A stretch of 64,000 nucleotides of DNA, taken from NCBI RefSeq assembly GCF_019649015.1, contig NZ_BLPI01000001.1, positions 3,219,001-3,283,000 on the forward strand. The letters run 5' to 3'. Origin of the DNA: Agarivorans litoreus (GTDB lineage Bacteria; Pseudomonadota; Gammaproteobacteria; Enterobacterales; Celerinatantimonadaceae). Made by a program: the position numbers and the translations under genes. Position 1 is the first letter of the stretch. Each line of letters opens with the position of its first letter. Shown here piece by piece: positions 46,935 to 53,574 of the stretch. The notes under the pieces are model-generated. The model was not told the origin of the DNA and searched no databases. It saw nothing but the letters and a program-made list of their open reading frames with translations.

Positions 46935-46955
46935 TTTATCATATAAAGCAAATTA

Positions 46956-47131
46956 GGGGCTGTTGATCTTTGTTGATGGTTTTTTCAACAATACTGCCCG
47001 GAGGGTTCGGATAAGCGAACTTTACTCTTTGTTGAGCACTTCTTACTTAGCCCACTGGGTTTCAACGTGCTCGCCGCGATTGAAGTTCGCTTATCCCGAA
47101 CAAAATTTCAACACCAAAGGTCAACAGACCC
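46956..47131 (-). repeat. MITE, copy 2 (176 bp)
   Basis: Ends GGGGCTGTTGATCTTT and, inverted, GGGTCTGTTGACCTTT, flanked by TTA on both sides. Read leftward it matches copy 1 through AATCGCGGCGAGCAC, AGTGGGCTAAGT and GAGTAAAGTTCGCTTATC, but lacks copy 1's extra inner 85 bp. It lies just upstream of the YiiX-like gene and supplies most of an open frame in phase with it. Confidence 0.8.
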
Positions 47132-47157
47132 TTAGGACTAAAGAGAGAGTTAGCAGG

Positions 47158-47754
47158 ATGCTAAAGCCCGCCCCACTAGCCAAAAAACTAAAAACTGGCG
47201 ATTTGGTGTTCTTTTCTGGCAAAGGTTTAAGTAGCGACATTATTCGTTACGGCACGTTTAGCAAATGGTCACATGTTGGCATGGTGCTGGAGCTAGAAGC
47301 CTATGACTTTGTGACCCTTTGGGAAGCAGTTCCTAATTCAAAAGATACCTGTTTGTATTCCCAACAAGCCAGCAATGGGGTGCAGGTAGTGCCGCTACAC
47401 CAACGGGTTAAACAACACTTGGGCAGTATTTCAATTCGCCAGTTGTTAGGTGGAACCCTGTCGGATGAGCATTTAAGCAAATTAATGCAATTGCTTGAAC
47501 AGCTAAAACTACGCCATTATGAACAAGACTTTTGGGAGCTGGCTCGGGCTGGATGGGAAGGCCCATTTGGTGAGAATCAAGAAAACCTCGATTCATTATT
47601 TTGCAGTGAATTAGTGGCAGCAGCCTACCAACATATTGGCTTGTTAGATAAGCAAAAGCCCTCCAATGAATACACCCCTGCCAATTTGTCAGAGAGCCAA
47701 CTAACTTACTTGAATGATGGCTTCTATTTATCCCCCGAAATTGATCTTTTTTGA
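47158..47754 (+). CDS. YiiX/YebB-like permuted NlpC/P60 hydrolase
   Basis: A 198-residue cysteine hydrolase with the permuted papain-like fold. The catalytic histidine is in KWSHVGMVLEL (about residue 42) and the cysteine in SLFCSELVAAAYQHIG (about residue 145). KTGDLVFFSGKG is the usual family start. The open frame extends upstream to 46963, but those 65 codons are inside MITE copy 2; the ATG at 47158 is preferred. No signal peptide is visible, so it may act in the cytoplasm. Exact substrate unknown. Confidence 0.8.
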   Translation: MLKPAPLAKKLKTGDLVFFSGKGLSSDIIRYGTFSKWSHVGMVLELEAYDFVTLWEAVPNSKDTCLYSQQASNGVQVVPLHQRVKQHLGSISIRQLLGGTLSDEHLSKLMQLLEQLKLRHYEQDFWELARAGWEGPFGENQENLDSLFCSELVAAAYQHIGLLDKQKPSNEYTPANLSESQLTYLNDGFYLSPEIDLF

Positions 47755-47924
47755 TTCTGATTGTACTTCCTCGATCCTATTGGATTTCGAAATCTACCTG
47801 TAAGACGAGCTAACAGGTACTCATTTAGCAGCCTCCTTAGGCAAGATTAAACTTGCGGCCATTATTTGCGGCTATGGAATGCCGCTCTTTTCTAAAGGGC
47901 ATTTCATTATTAGCAGGTAAAAAA

Positions 47925-48623
47925 ATGAACAAGACAATATTAGCAATAAGCTTGGCGGCTATCTCATCTGGCGTAATGGCAGAGCAAACTGCCGAGGCAA
48001 AAGCCGACGTGAACTATGGCGATCCAACTGCCACCTTTAGCTCTTTAGGTATTTCTCGCAGCAACGAACGCACCCAGCTAAACGGCAGCTATGGCTGGGA
48101 AGCAGGCAATATGATTTTTGCTGATTTAGGCGCTGCCGACAAAAAAGATCAACAAGGCAAAATCGATTTTGATTATCGCGTTCGTTACTTCAAAGTAAAC
48201 GATGGCTTGGGTTACTCGGTTGATGTAGTCGGGGATAGAAATACCACTACCGCTTTGGTAGGTGGTATGTACAAATTTGATATCACCAAAAATATCTCAC
48301 TGTTCCCCATGTTCTATGGCGGCTACATGAAAAGTAAGTTAGATATGCCAATTAAAGACAGTAGCGAAACCTTTAAAGACTCGTCTTTAGTACAAGGTGG
48401 TTTGTACGCCATGTATGCCTTCGACGACGGCCATTGGCTTTACGCCAACCCTAAAGCCACTTACGTAAGCCGAGCTAAAGATTTTGTGCCGCAAATTGAA
48501 GTGGGTGGTGGATATATGATTAATAGCAATATGTCGGTAGGCCTTAAAGTTGACCACACTGCAGAGAGTAAAATCTCGAAAAAAGACACTGTAGGTTGGC
48601 TGCAAGCCAGTGTCTATTTTTAA
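47925..48623 (+). CDS. Outer-membrane beta-barrel protein, unknown function
   Basis: A 232-residue outer-membrane protein. The ATG at 47925 opens MNKTILAISLAAISSGVMA, a good signal peptide. The mature part is a series of alternating strands (FDYRVRYFKVND, YSVDVVGDRN, WLYANPKATYVSRA) and it ends in ASVYF, the C-terminal aromatic typical of proteins inserted by Bam. Eight strands are likely. No specific family recognised. An inverted repeat GCTTAAACTCA / TGAGTTTAAGC follows the stop codon. Confidence 0.75.
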   Translation: MNKTILAISLAAISSGVMAEQTAEAKADVNYGDPTATFSSLGISRSNERTQLNGSYGWEAGNMIFADLGAADKKDQQGKIDFDYRVRYFKVNDGLGYSVDVVGDRNTTTALVGGMYKFDITKNISLFPMFYGGYMKSKLDMPIKDSSETFKDSSLVQGGLYAMYAFDDGHWLYANPKATYVSRAKDFVPQIEVGGGYMINSNMSVGLKVDHTAESKISKKDTVGWLQASVYF

Positions 48624-48633
48624 TCTAACTCCA

Positions 48634-48672
48634 GCTTAAACTCAGTTGCCCTTAGTTCTGCTGAGTTTAAGC
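48634..48672 (+). terminator. Possible terminator hairpin after the outer-membrane protein
   Basis: Perfect 11-bp stem GCTTAAACTCA / TGAGTTTAAGC with a 17-base loop, 10 bp after the stop. No T run follows, so its strength is doubtful. Confidence 0.4.
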
Positions 48673-48779
48673 CTTACATCTGCATTTATTCGCGAAAACT
48701 ACTGTGGAAAGAGTGCTTAGCTAAAGACATAGAAATTACCTATTTTCTGTGATTTTATACAGGCAATCTGCGATTCCTA

Positions 48780-48943
48780 CTTTCTACAAGTGATTGCATA
48801 CTTTCATGCTGATGTTTTTGTTGTTTTTCGAGCTAGGTGGCTGATGTAGCTAAGGAAAAGTGATAACCTTGTTTTTATCAAATGTATGATAAGAGGAAAA
48901 ATTCCTTGTTTAAACAAGGAATTTTTCCTTTTAATAACCTGTT
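48780..48943 (+). repeat. Integron cassette-array leader, copy B (attI-like)
   Basis: The second copy of the leader found before array A. It has the same start (CTTTCTACAAGTG), the GAGCTAGGTGGCTGATG block, TGATAA-type repeats at 48860 and 48886 (again 26 bp apart) and the same last 21 bases up to GTTA at 48941. It differs by an insertion that turns the short hairpin of copy A into a 34-bp palindrome. The first cassette gene starts 18 bp after the GTTA core. No integrase gene is adjacent. Confidence 0.6.
48895..48928. repeat. Perfect 34-bp palindrome in leader B
   Basis: Arms GGAAAAATTCCTTGTTT and AAACAAGGAATTTTTCC meet at a TTTAAA centre with no mismatch. It is 13 bp from the GTTA core. Leader A has the much smaller hairpin AAAAGGAA-TAT-TTCCTTTT at the same place. 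Confidence 0.85.
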
Positions 48944-48958
48944 ATGTGTACTCGAGCT

Positions 48959-49114
48959 ATGAGATTCACAGTTTTAGCCTGCATCCTTCTGGCCGGATGT
49001 TTTGAATCAAAAATAGACTCCTGTTTAGATCAAGGAGGTAGCTTCAATTACGAAAAATGTGAGTGTGATTTTAAGGTAAGCCATGAGTATAAAGAGGCAC
49101 ATAACTGCGTATAA
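48959..49114 (+). CDS. Cassette-encoded 51-residue lipoprotein
   Basis: A very small lipoprotein in the first cassette of array B. It starts MRFTVLACILLAGC, in which ILLAGC is a good lipobox with the cysteine at residue 14. The mature chain of 38 residues has five further cysteines (SKIDSCLDQGG, YEKCECDF, EAHNCV plus the anchor), so it may be disulfide-rich. It overlaps the next gene by 32 bp in another frame. No family recognised and no strong ribosome site seen; the lipobox is the main support. Confidence 0.55.
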   Translation: MRFTVLACILLAGCFESKIDSCLDQGGSFNYEKCECDFKVSHEYKEAHNCV

Positions 49115-49325
49115 ATATCTTCTAATTATAAGTGTGCTACTTGGGCTTATTGCTGGCTGCTTAATAATGTATGTGGCTTGGCTGCATAACCCCCAGTGTG
49201 AAATTCACTGTGAGGATATAATTTACTGGGGCTATTTGCTACTATTGGGCTTGTCAGCATTCACGCCAGTGTTCCTCGCTGTATTTGTTTTAGGGTGGGT
49301 GATCAACTATGTCAAAAACACATAA
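49083..49325 (+). CDS. Cassette-encoded two-helix membrane protein
   Basis: An 80-residue membrane protein with two hydrophobic segments (about 11-33 and 46-75) and two cysteines between them (NPQCEIHCEDIIYW) predicted outside. AAGGTAAG precedes the ATG at 49083. It overlaps the small lipoprotein by 32 bp and its 3' end enters the attC site, so the two genes are one cassette, possibly acting together. Family unknown. Confidence 0.6.
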   Translation: MSIKRHITAYKYLLIISVLLGLIAGCLIMYVAWLHNPQCEIHCEDIIYWGYLLLLGLSAFTPVFLAVFVLGWVINYVKNT

Positions 49326-49436
49326 CAAGCGCCTCCAGCGGACACGCAAGCTTCCGCGGATTTTTGTCCATTCCGCTGCGCTGCATTCTACACAAATCTG
49401 CTCCAGCTTGAGTGCACGCTGAGCCGAGCGTTAGGT
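49322..49436 (+). repeat. attC site B1
   Basis: Starts ATAACAAGCGCC and ends GAGCGTTAGGT (core GTTAGGT at 49430). About 115 bp, the long end of the normal range, with several internal inverted repeats such as CTCCAGC and GCTGAG-type arms. Confidence 0.85.
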
Positions 49437-49469
49437 ATACCGAGTGCAAATCGACTGTAGGAACCACCA

Positions 49470-49847
49470 ATGATGGGATTTTGGAAGGGATTCGTTTCGG
49501 CGATGCTGGTTGTGCTCTTCGCATGCTTGTTGTTTTCCGATGGTGAACCTCCCATATTCAAACTCATCTTTAATGGCTTCGAGGAGAGGCCAATTGAGAG
49601 TGTATTAGTGGAAACTGGTGGTAGCACCATAGAACTTCACAGGCCTCAGTTTCATCTATACCTCGGGAAAGAACGTCCAATCTTAGAGTTGCTGATGCAC
49701 CAGCAGGAGGGTGCGCTGAATCTTCGTATAGTTACTCAAAGCGGCGAATCATTTTCGTTAGAGAACATTGAGTTTCGGGTCGGGGAAGCAAACTATATAA
49801 CGAGGCAGGACCAAAAAATCATAGCTGTGAAGGCGCACTGGCAGTGA
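49470..49847 (+). CDS. Cassette-encoded single-pass membrane protein
   Basis: A 125-residue protein of unknown function, second cassette of array B. One N-terminal hydrophobic segment (about 5-23) acts as a signal or anchor, and the rest is a soluble beta-rich domain (IESVLVETGGSTIELHRP, FRVGEANYITR). GC content is higher than in the neighbouring cassettes, consistent with a separate origin. A TAGGAACC ribosome site precedes the ATG. Confidence 0.6.
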   Translation: MMGFWKGFVSAMLVVLFACLLFSDGEPPIFKLIFNGFEERPIESVLVETGGSTIELHRPQFHLYLGKERPILELLMHQQEGALNLRIVTQSGESFSLENIEFRVGEANYITRQDQKIIAVKAHWQ

Positions 49848-49853
49848 GTATAC

Positions 49854-49938
49854 CTAACAAACAAAACCAGGACGCCGCAAAACAACGCGGCTGGACTCCC
49901 TCCGCGAGCTCCGGTCGCCCCTGTTTCGGGCGTTATAT
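49854..49938 (+). repeat. attC site B2
   Basis: Starts CCTAACAAAC and ends GGGCGTTATAT (GTTATAT at 49932); about 85 bp. Arms CCAGG and CCTG, with CGCCGC and GCGG pairs, form the hairpin. Confidence 0.85.
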
Positions 49939-49944
49939 TTCACG

Positions 49945-50382
49945 ATGAATTTCACTAGTCAGTTCGATACAGCGCGCTACCGGAGACTCAAAAGGCGGGC
50001 ACTCTTGTTAGCCTTTGCCCTTTTAGGTTTAGGCATTTCTTATTACCTGATTAGTAGTGATTTTTATGTGGCAGCGGTGCCTATTATCGGCGGGATCTTT
50101 CTGGCAGAATGGTTTCGCATATTCGAGCGTGCTGCTCTCGCGGAGCATCAGAGTTTCACGTTGTCGGTTAGCTCTGATGGGCTGAAGTACTGCAACAGCA
50201 AAACGGGATATGACATAACGCGGCCCCTTTCTGCTGTTAAACATGTCAGGGCGTCAATGTTCTTGGCTGTTCCGGTAGTAACAGTCGACTTCATCAACAA
50301 CGAACGGTTGCGTTTTATCTGTTACACAAACAGCGATGAACTGGCAACTCGTCTAAGTCCATCTGATGCAAGCGAAATATAA
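49945..50382 (+). CDS. Cassette-encoded membrane protein with a PH-like/YcxB-like domain
   Basis: A 145-residue protein, third cassette of array B. Two hydrophobic helices near the N-terminus (about 19-55, with FALLGLGISYYLI and VAAVPIIGGIFLAEW) are followed by a domain of short strands (SFTLSVSSDGLKYCNS, RPLSAVKHVRAS, RLRFICYTNSD). This layout resembles YcxB-like or bacterial PH-type domain proteins, but the match is uncertain. The ATG lies 13 bp after the attC core. Confidence 0.55.
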   Translation: MNFTSQFDTARYRRLKRRALLLAFALLGLGISYYLISSDFYVAAVPIIGGIFLAEWFRIFERAALAEHQSFTLSVSSDGLKYCNSKTGYDITRPLSAVKHVRASMFLAVPVVTVDFINNERLRFICYTNSDELATRLSPSDASEI

Positions 50383-50460
50383 CAAGCCGCACAACAAAAT
50401 CGCCCACAAAACGCGTGGGCTCGGACTCGCTACCGCTCGCCTGTTTGCGGAACGTTAAAT
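50379..50460 (+). repeat. attC site B3
   Basis: Starts ATAACAAGCCGCA and ends TGCGGAACGTTAAAT (GTTAAAT at 50454). The outer arms GCCGCA and TGCGG pair exactly; about 82 bp. Confidence 0.85.
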
Positions 50461-50470
50461 TTAAAGGAAG

Positions 50471-50788
50471 ATGAAGTACTTACCAAAATACGTGAAAATC
50501 GAAGTAGTTATACTTGGTGTTATAATTCCTGCAATGATTGCCAGTTACACCTTGTATCTTTTGCTTCAATCTAAAGCTTTCTTTTGGGGTAGAAGTTCAG
50601 CTATTTACTATCAAGGTAGCGATGCTGTCTTTGTTTCGCTTCTTTGGTTTGGGTTATCCCTGTTATTGTTTGGGCACTTTCTCGCTCGGCCTTTGCGCCT
50701 AACGTCATTAGCCCGATACAAATTACTTATGTTGGTACCAGTAATGCTTTTTGCTACGGGTTTAGTATCCGCGATAGTACTGGTATAA
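50471..50788 (+). CDS. Cassette-encoded three-helix membrane protein
   Basis: A 105-residue integral membrane protein with three hydrophobic segments (about 10-32, 50-70, 83-104). No family recognised. It has a strong AAAGGAAG ribosome-binding site before the ATG and follows the attC core of the previous cassette by 11 bp. Fourth cassette of array B. Confidence 0.65.
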   Translation: MKYLPKYVKIEVVILGVIIPAMIASYTLYLLLQSKAFFWGRSSAIYYQGSDAVFVSLLWFGLSLLLFGHFLARPLRLTSLARYKLLMLVPVMLFATGLVSAIVLV

Positions 50789-50792
50789 AAAT

Positions 50793-50865
50793 TTAACAAG
50801 TTCCGGCAACATCAAGGCCCGCTTAAAAACCATGCTAACGCCCGCCGTTGCGAAAAACGTTAGTT
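50793..50865 (+). repeat. attC site B4
   Basis: Starts TTTAACAAG and ends AACGTTAGTT (GTTAGTT at 50859). The outer arms GGCAAC and GTTGC pair; about 73 bp. Confidence 0.82.
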
Positions 50866-50889
50866 TACCAAGCCTGTCTTTAGTTATCT

Positions 50890-51411
50890 GTGGGGTCTAT
50901 ATTGCATGAAATAAAATTTTCTAATTTAGAAAAGCACTCCAAAAAGCTTCTATATTCGAATGTTATGTTTATTGCTGCGCTTATGTTCTCTTACAATCTG
51001 TGGGGGCGGTATATAGTCGATGACTTATCCCGGTGGATTGTTGGTTTTTTTACTGTTGTTTCCATTATTTTGTTTGTAGTTTTTTTTGAGCTTGACTGCC
51101 ATATCTACAAGAAAACTACCGGGTTAAGAAATACTAAAGGTGTGATACTTAAAGCTTGGCTATCTATGATAAGCATCGGCATATCCGTATTGCTTTGTAG
51201 TAGCGTTTTAATAATATACTGGCTGTTGAATTTCTATCTTTCTTCGGAGGTCTTTGACATCTTAGAGCTGGCAGAAGATGAGTGTGGTTATGCCGGTGGT
51301 GTTTTCTATGAGGGCAGCTTTCATAAAGCACCTTGTTATGAGTTAGAGGACGGTCAAGATATATACTTGGTTAATGGTAGGCTTGGCGGCTTGGTGTTTA
51401 AATTCAGGTAA
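50890..51411 (+). CDS. Cassette-encoded membrane protein, unknown function
   Basis: A 173-residue membrane protein with about three hydrophobic segments (about 25-45, 48-70, 90-115), followed by a soluble C-terminal part with two cysteines (DECGYAGG and HKAPCYELEDG). The best start is a GTG at 50890; a stop codon lies in frame just upstream, and a TTG at 50902 is the alternative. No family recognised. Last cassette of array B. Confidence 0.55.
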   Translation: MGSILHEIKFSNLEKHSKKLLYSNVMFIAALMFSYNLWGRYIVDDLSRWIVGFFTVVSIILFVVFFELDCHIYKKTTGLRNTKGVILKAWLSMISIGISVLLCSSVLIIYWLLNFYLSSEVFDILELAEDECGYAGGVFYEGSFHKAPCYELEDGQDIYLVNGRLGGLVFKFR

Positions 51412-51412
51412 A

Positions 51413-51485
51413 CTAACAAACCAATCAAGTACGCTCCCGTTGATCGCCGGACTCGCTCCGCTCGCCGCTGAGTTGGGCGTTGTTT
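51413..51485 (+). repeat. attC site B5
   Basis: Starts CTAACAAACC and ends GGGCGTTGTTT (GTTGTTT at 51479). The outer arms CCAAT and GTTGG pair with one G-T; about 73 bp. It closes array B. Confidence 0.82.
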
Positions 51486-51513
51486 TTCGATTAAACCATT
51501 TACTCACCCCCAA

Positions 51514-51543
51514 CAAAAAGCCCTCAATAATTAGGGCTTTTTG
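51514..51543. terminator. Bidirectional terminator at the end of array B
   Basis: Stem AAAAAGCCCT / AGGGCTTTTT with an 8-base loop. It lies 22 bp beyond the stop codon of the leftward outer-membrane protein gene and can serve both sides. Confidence 0.88.
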
Positions 51544-51565
51544 CAATACCTTTTCTGCGTAGCTT

Positions 51566-52756
51566 TTAGAAAAAGTAGGCCATGTTTACTTGTACAAAGC
51601 TGTCTTTGCTAAAGGCGTAGGTTGGGTCGGCAAGGTCATCGGCGTCGATGTACCAAAGATCGAGTTCGCCTTTCCAGTTTTCGCCAAAGCGGCGGCTGGC
51701 TTCTAGGGTTACTACGTTGGTGTTGTAGTCGAGGTCTATCGCGCCACCTAATAAAAACTCGGTACTTTGCGCATCGTTTAATACTAAGCGAGCGCCTAGG
51801 TAGAGATCGTTTTGAAAGGTAGAGGTGGCCTCTTTGCCGTCACTATTCCAGTTGTATTCGGTGAGTAAACCTAAATCGGCAATGCTGTCGAATAATCCCA
51901 CTAAGGTATATTCGTAACCACCTACGGCAGCGGTGTAACTGTTGCTGCTGGTATTGCGATATAGGCCTTCAAACTTCCATAACCAATCGCCAATGGTGGC
52001 TTGTAAATCTACGCCAAGTTGGTCCATTTGCTCATAGTAAGGGGTAAGTTTGGTGCCATCGGCGCTAGCAATTAGCAGTGGGTCGCGATTAGTGCCACGA
52101 AAGTAGGCGGTGCCTACGTCCCAGTCGCCAAAGGTTTGTGCCCAGCGCAGGGCTAGATCTACATGTTTGTCTTTAGCGCCCGATTCATACTGGGCATTAT
52201 CTTGGTCTACCGGTAATGGCGGGCGGAAGCGGCCATCTACGCCGGCAAAGGTTCTCTCTCTAAAGCCAGGTAAAATGAATACATCCCAAATGCCTGAGTC
52301 TTGATAGGTATTAAAGTGCAGCATGGGTTGGCCAAGCTTTTCGTCGCCATCGGGCGATTCGATAAAGTCGGTTTGGTTGATCACATCTACCAAGTGCTGG
52401 GTTTCGGTTACGCCCCAAAACACTTTGGCTATGCCAATTTCTAGCTCGTATTCGTCGGCTAGGTGTAGCCATTTAAGCTCGCGAATGTCGGCGTGAGTGC
52501 GCTCGCTATCCATGGAGTCGGCCCGTGCAAAGGGCGTAAAGGTGATGCTGTCGATGCCATCGTTCCACTCCCAGTACAGCTCGGGCTCGGCACTTATCGA
52601 GCCTTGATGCTGCTGATCTTGACCAGGGAAAGCACCTTGCTCGAAAAAGCCGCGATATTGCCCTGCCACATTGCCGCGCAGCTCCATGGCTGCGCTGTTT
52701 ATGCTTAATAAGGCTAGGCTTAGCGCTGTTGCCAGCACAGAGTTAGTCGCTCTCAT
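51566..52756 (-). CDS. Outer-membrane beta-barrel protein linked to an MMPL/RND system
   Basis: A 396-residue outer-membrane protein with a signal peptide (LLSINSAAM) and a barrel made of alternating strands. It ends in NMAYFF, with the C-terminal phenylalanine of Bam substrates. The sequence recalls the DUF1302-like porins that occur with MMPL/RND transporters (IRELKWLHLADEYELEIGIAKVFWG). It overlaps the stop codon of the upstream lipoprotein-sorting gene by one base (TAATG), so the three genes form one operon. The precise role, perhaps an export channel, is inferred from context. Confidence 0.75.
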   Translation of the reverse strand: MRATNSVLATALSLALLSINSAAMELRGNVAGQYRGFFEQGAFPGQDQQHQGSISAEPELYWEWNDGIDSITFTPFARADSMDSERTHADIRELKWLHLADEYELEIGIAKVFWGVTETQHLVDVINQTDFIESPDGDEKLGQPMLHFNTYQDSGIWDVFILPGFRERTFAGVDGRFRPPLPVDQDNAQYESGAKDKHVDLALRWAQTFGDWDVGTAYFRGTNRDPLLIASADGTKLTPYYEQMDQLGVDLQATIGDWLWKFEGLYRNTSSNSYTAAVGGYEYTLVGLFDSIADLGLLTEYNWNSDGKEATSTFQNDLYLGARLVLNDAQSTEFLLGGAIDLDYNTNVVTLEASRRFGENWKGELDLWYIDADDLADPTYAFSKDSFVQVNMAYFF

Positions 52757-53574
52757 TAGCGGGCTCGCTTAAGCTTGCTTTTATTGAAGTCTGATTCTTT
52801 TACGCCAGTTTTAAACTGATAATTATTCCAGAACATTTCGGTTTTTTTATCGGTTTGGTGGTTCACCATCAACATTTTTGACGGGCGCCAATGTTTGTCG
52901 GCATACACTTGGTAATCACTCATGGTGAGGGTTTTAAGTAGCTGCCCTTTGCGGTCGTAAAACTCTACTTTGTGCACGCGGTAGGCTTCTTTGTCCATCC
53001 AGGTAATTTGCTTGGTATAACCTGAGTATTTATCTACCGGAACGTTTTCGATGACATAGCTGTCGAAGCCGGCAATGGTTTCGTCGCGCAGGTAGGTGTA
53101 GGTGTATTTTTCTACTTCAAATGAGCTTAGATCTTCAAAGGCAAACTCACTGCCCATGTAAGGGCCCGATTTGTTGCGAGAACCAATGCGTTTTACCCGT
53201 TTTAAGGCAGGTAGGTATAACCATTGCTCGTCTGGCTCTAGGGCGTGAGAAAAGCTTAAAAAGGCAGTGCCTTTTACGTCGGCTGGGTGGTCAAACACAC
53301 TTAAGGCTTTGTCGCCATCGCCTTCTACTTCTAAAGATTGAATGCGAATAGAGCGGGTGCTTTTATCGCCTTGCGCGTTGTACAGCACCATTTCTGTGTC
53401 GGCTTTCGAATCAACCCAACCTAGATCAAAGGCTTTGCGCTCTTGAGCGATGCGTAAGCCTTTTTCTTCTGCGGTTTCTGCTAATGCTTGTTGGCTAAAC
53501 AACAGGCTAATACAGATAACTGCGGCACGATTAAGCCACATACTAAGCGGTTTTTTGTTGAAGTGCTGCTGCAT
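52756..53574 (-). CDS. LolA-like outer-membrane lipoprotein-sorting protein
   Basis: A 272-residue secreted protein of the outer-membrane lipoprotein-sorting (LolA-like) family that accompanies MMPL transporters. From the ATG at 53574 (ribosome site AAAGGGAGC) a signal peptide ends near QQALAE. The family marks WLYLPALKRVKRI and GPYMGSEFAFEDLS are present. Its start overlaps the 3' end of the MMPL gene by 32 bp. It is thought to carry lipid-like cargo between the RND pump and the outer membrane; here this is inferred from the family and operon. Confidence 0.82.
   Translation of the reverse strand: MQQHFNKKPLSMWLNRAAVICISLLFSQQALAETAEEKGLRIAQERKAFDLGWVDSKADTEMVLYNAQGDKSTRSIRIQSLEVEGDGDKALSVFDHPADVKGTAFLSFSHALEPDEQWLYLPALKRVKRIGSRNKSGPYMGSEFAFEDLSSFEVEKYTYTYLRDETIAGFDSYVIENVPVDKYSGYTKQITWMDKEAYRVHKVEFYDRKGQLLKTLTMSDYQVYADKHWRPSKMLMVNHQTDKKTEMFWNNYQFKTGVKESDFNKSKLKRAR

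Noticed and set aside
46963-47157. 65-codon N-terminal extension of the YiiX-like protein
   Set aside because: It lies inside MITE copy 2, has no ribosome site or family match, and a start with the usual family sequence is available at 47158.
48841-48943. Leader B read as a gene or as an attC site
   Set aside because: It has no coding frame of useful length. It also lacks the paired R''/L'' and L'/R' arms at both ends that attC needs; an attI-like site fits better.
49322-51485. CRISPR array
   Set aside because: The repeated blocks are not identical, differ in length (73-115 bp) and are separated by genes, not by short spacers.
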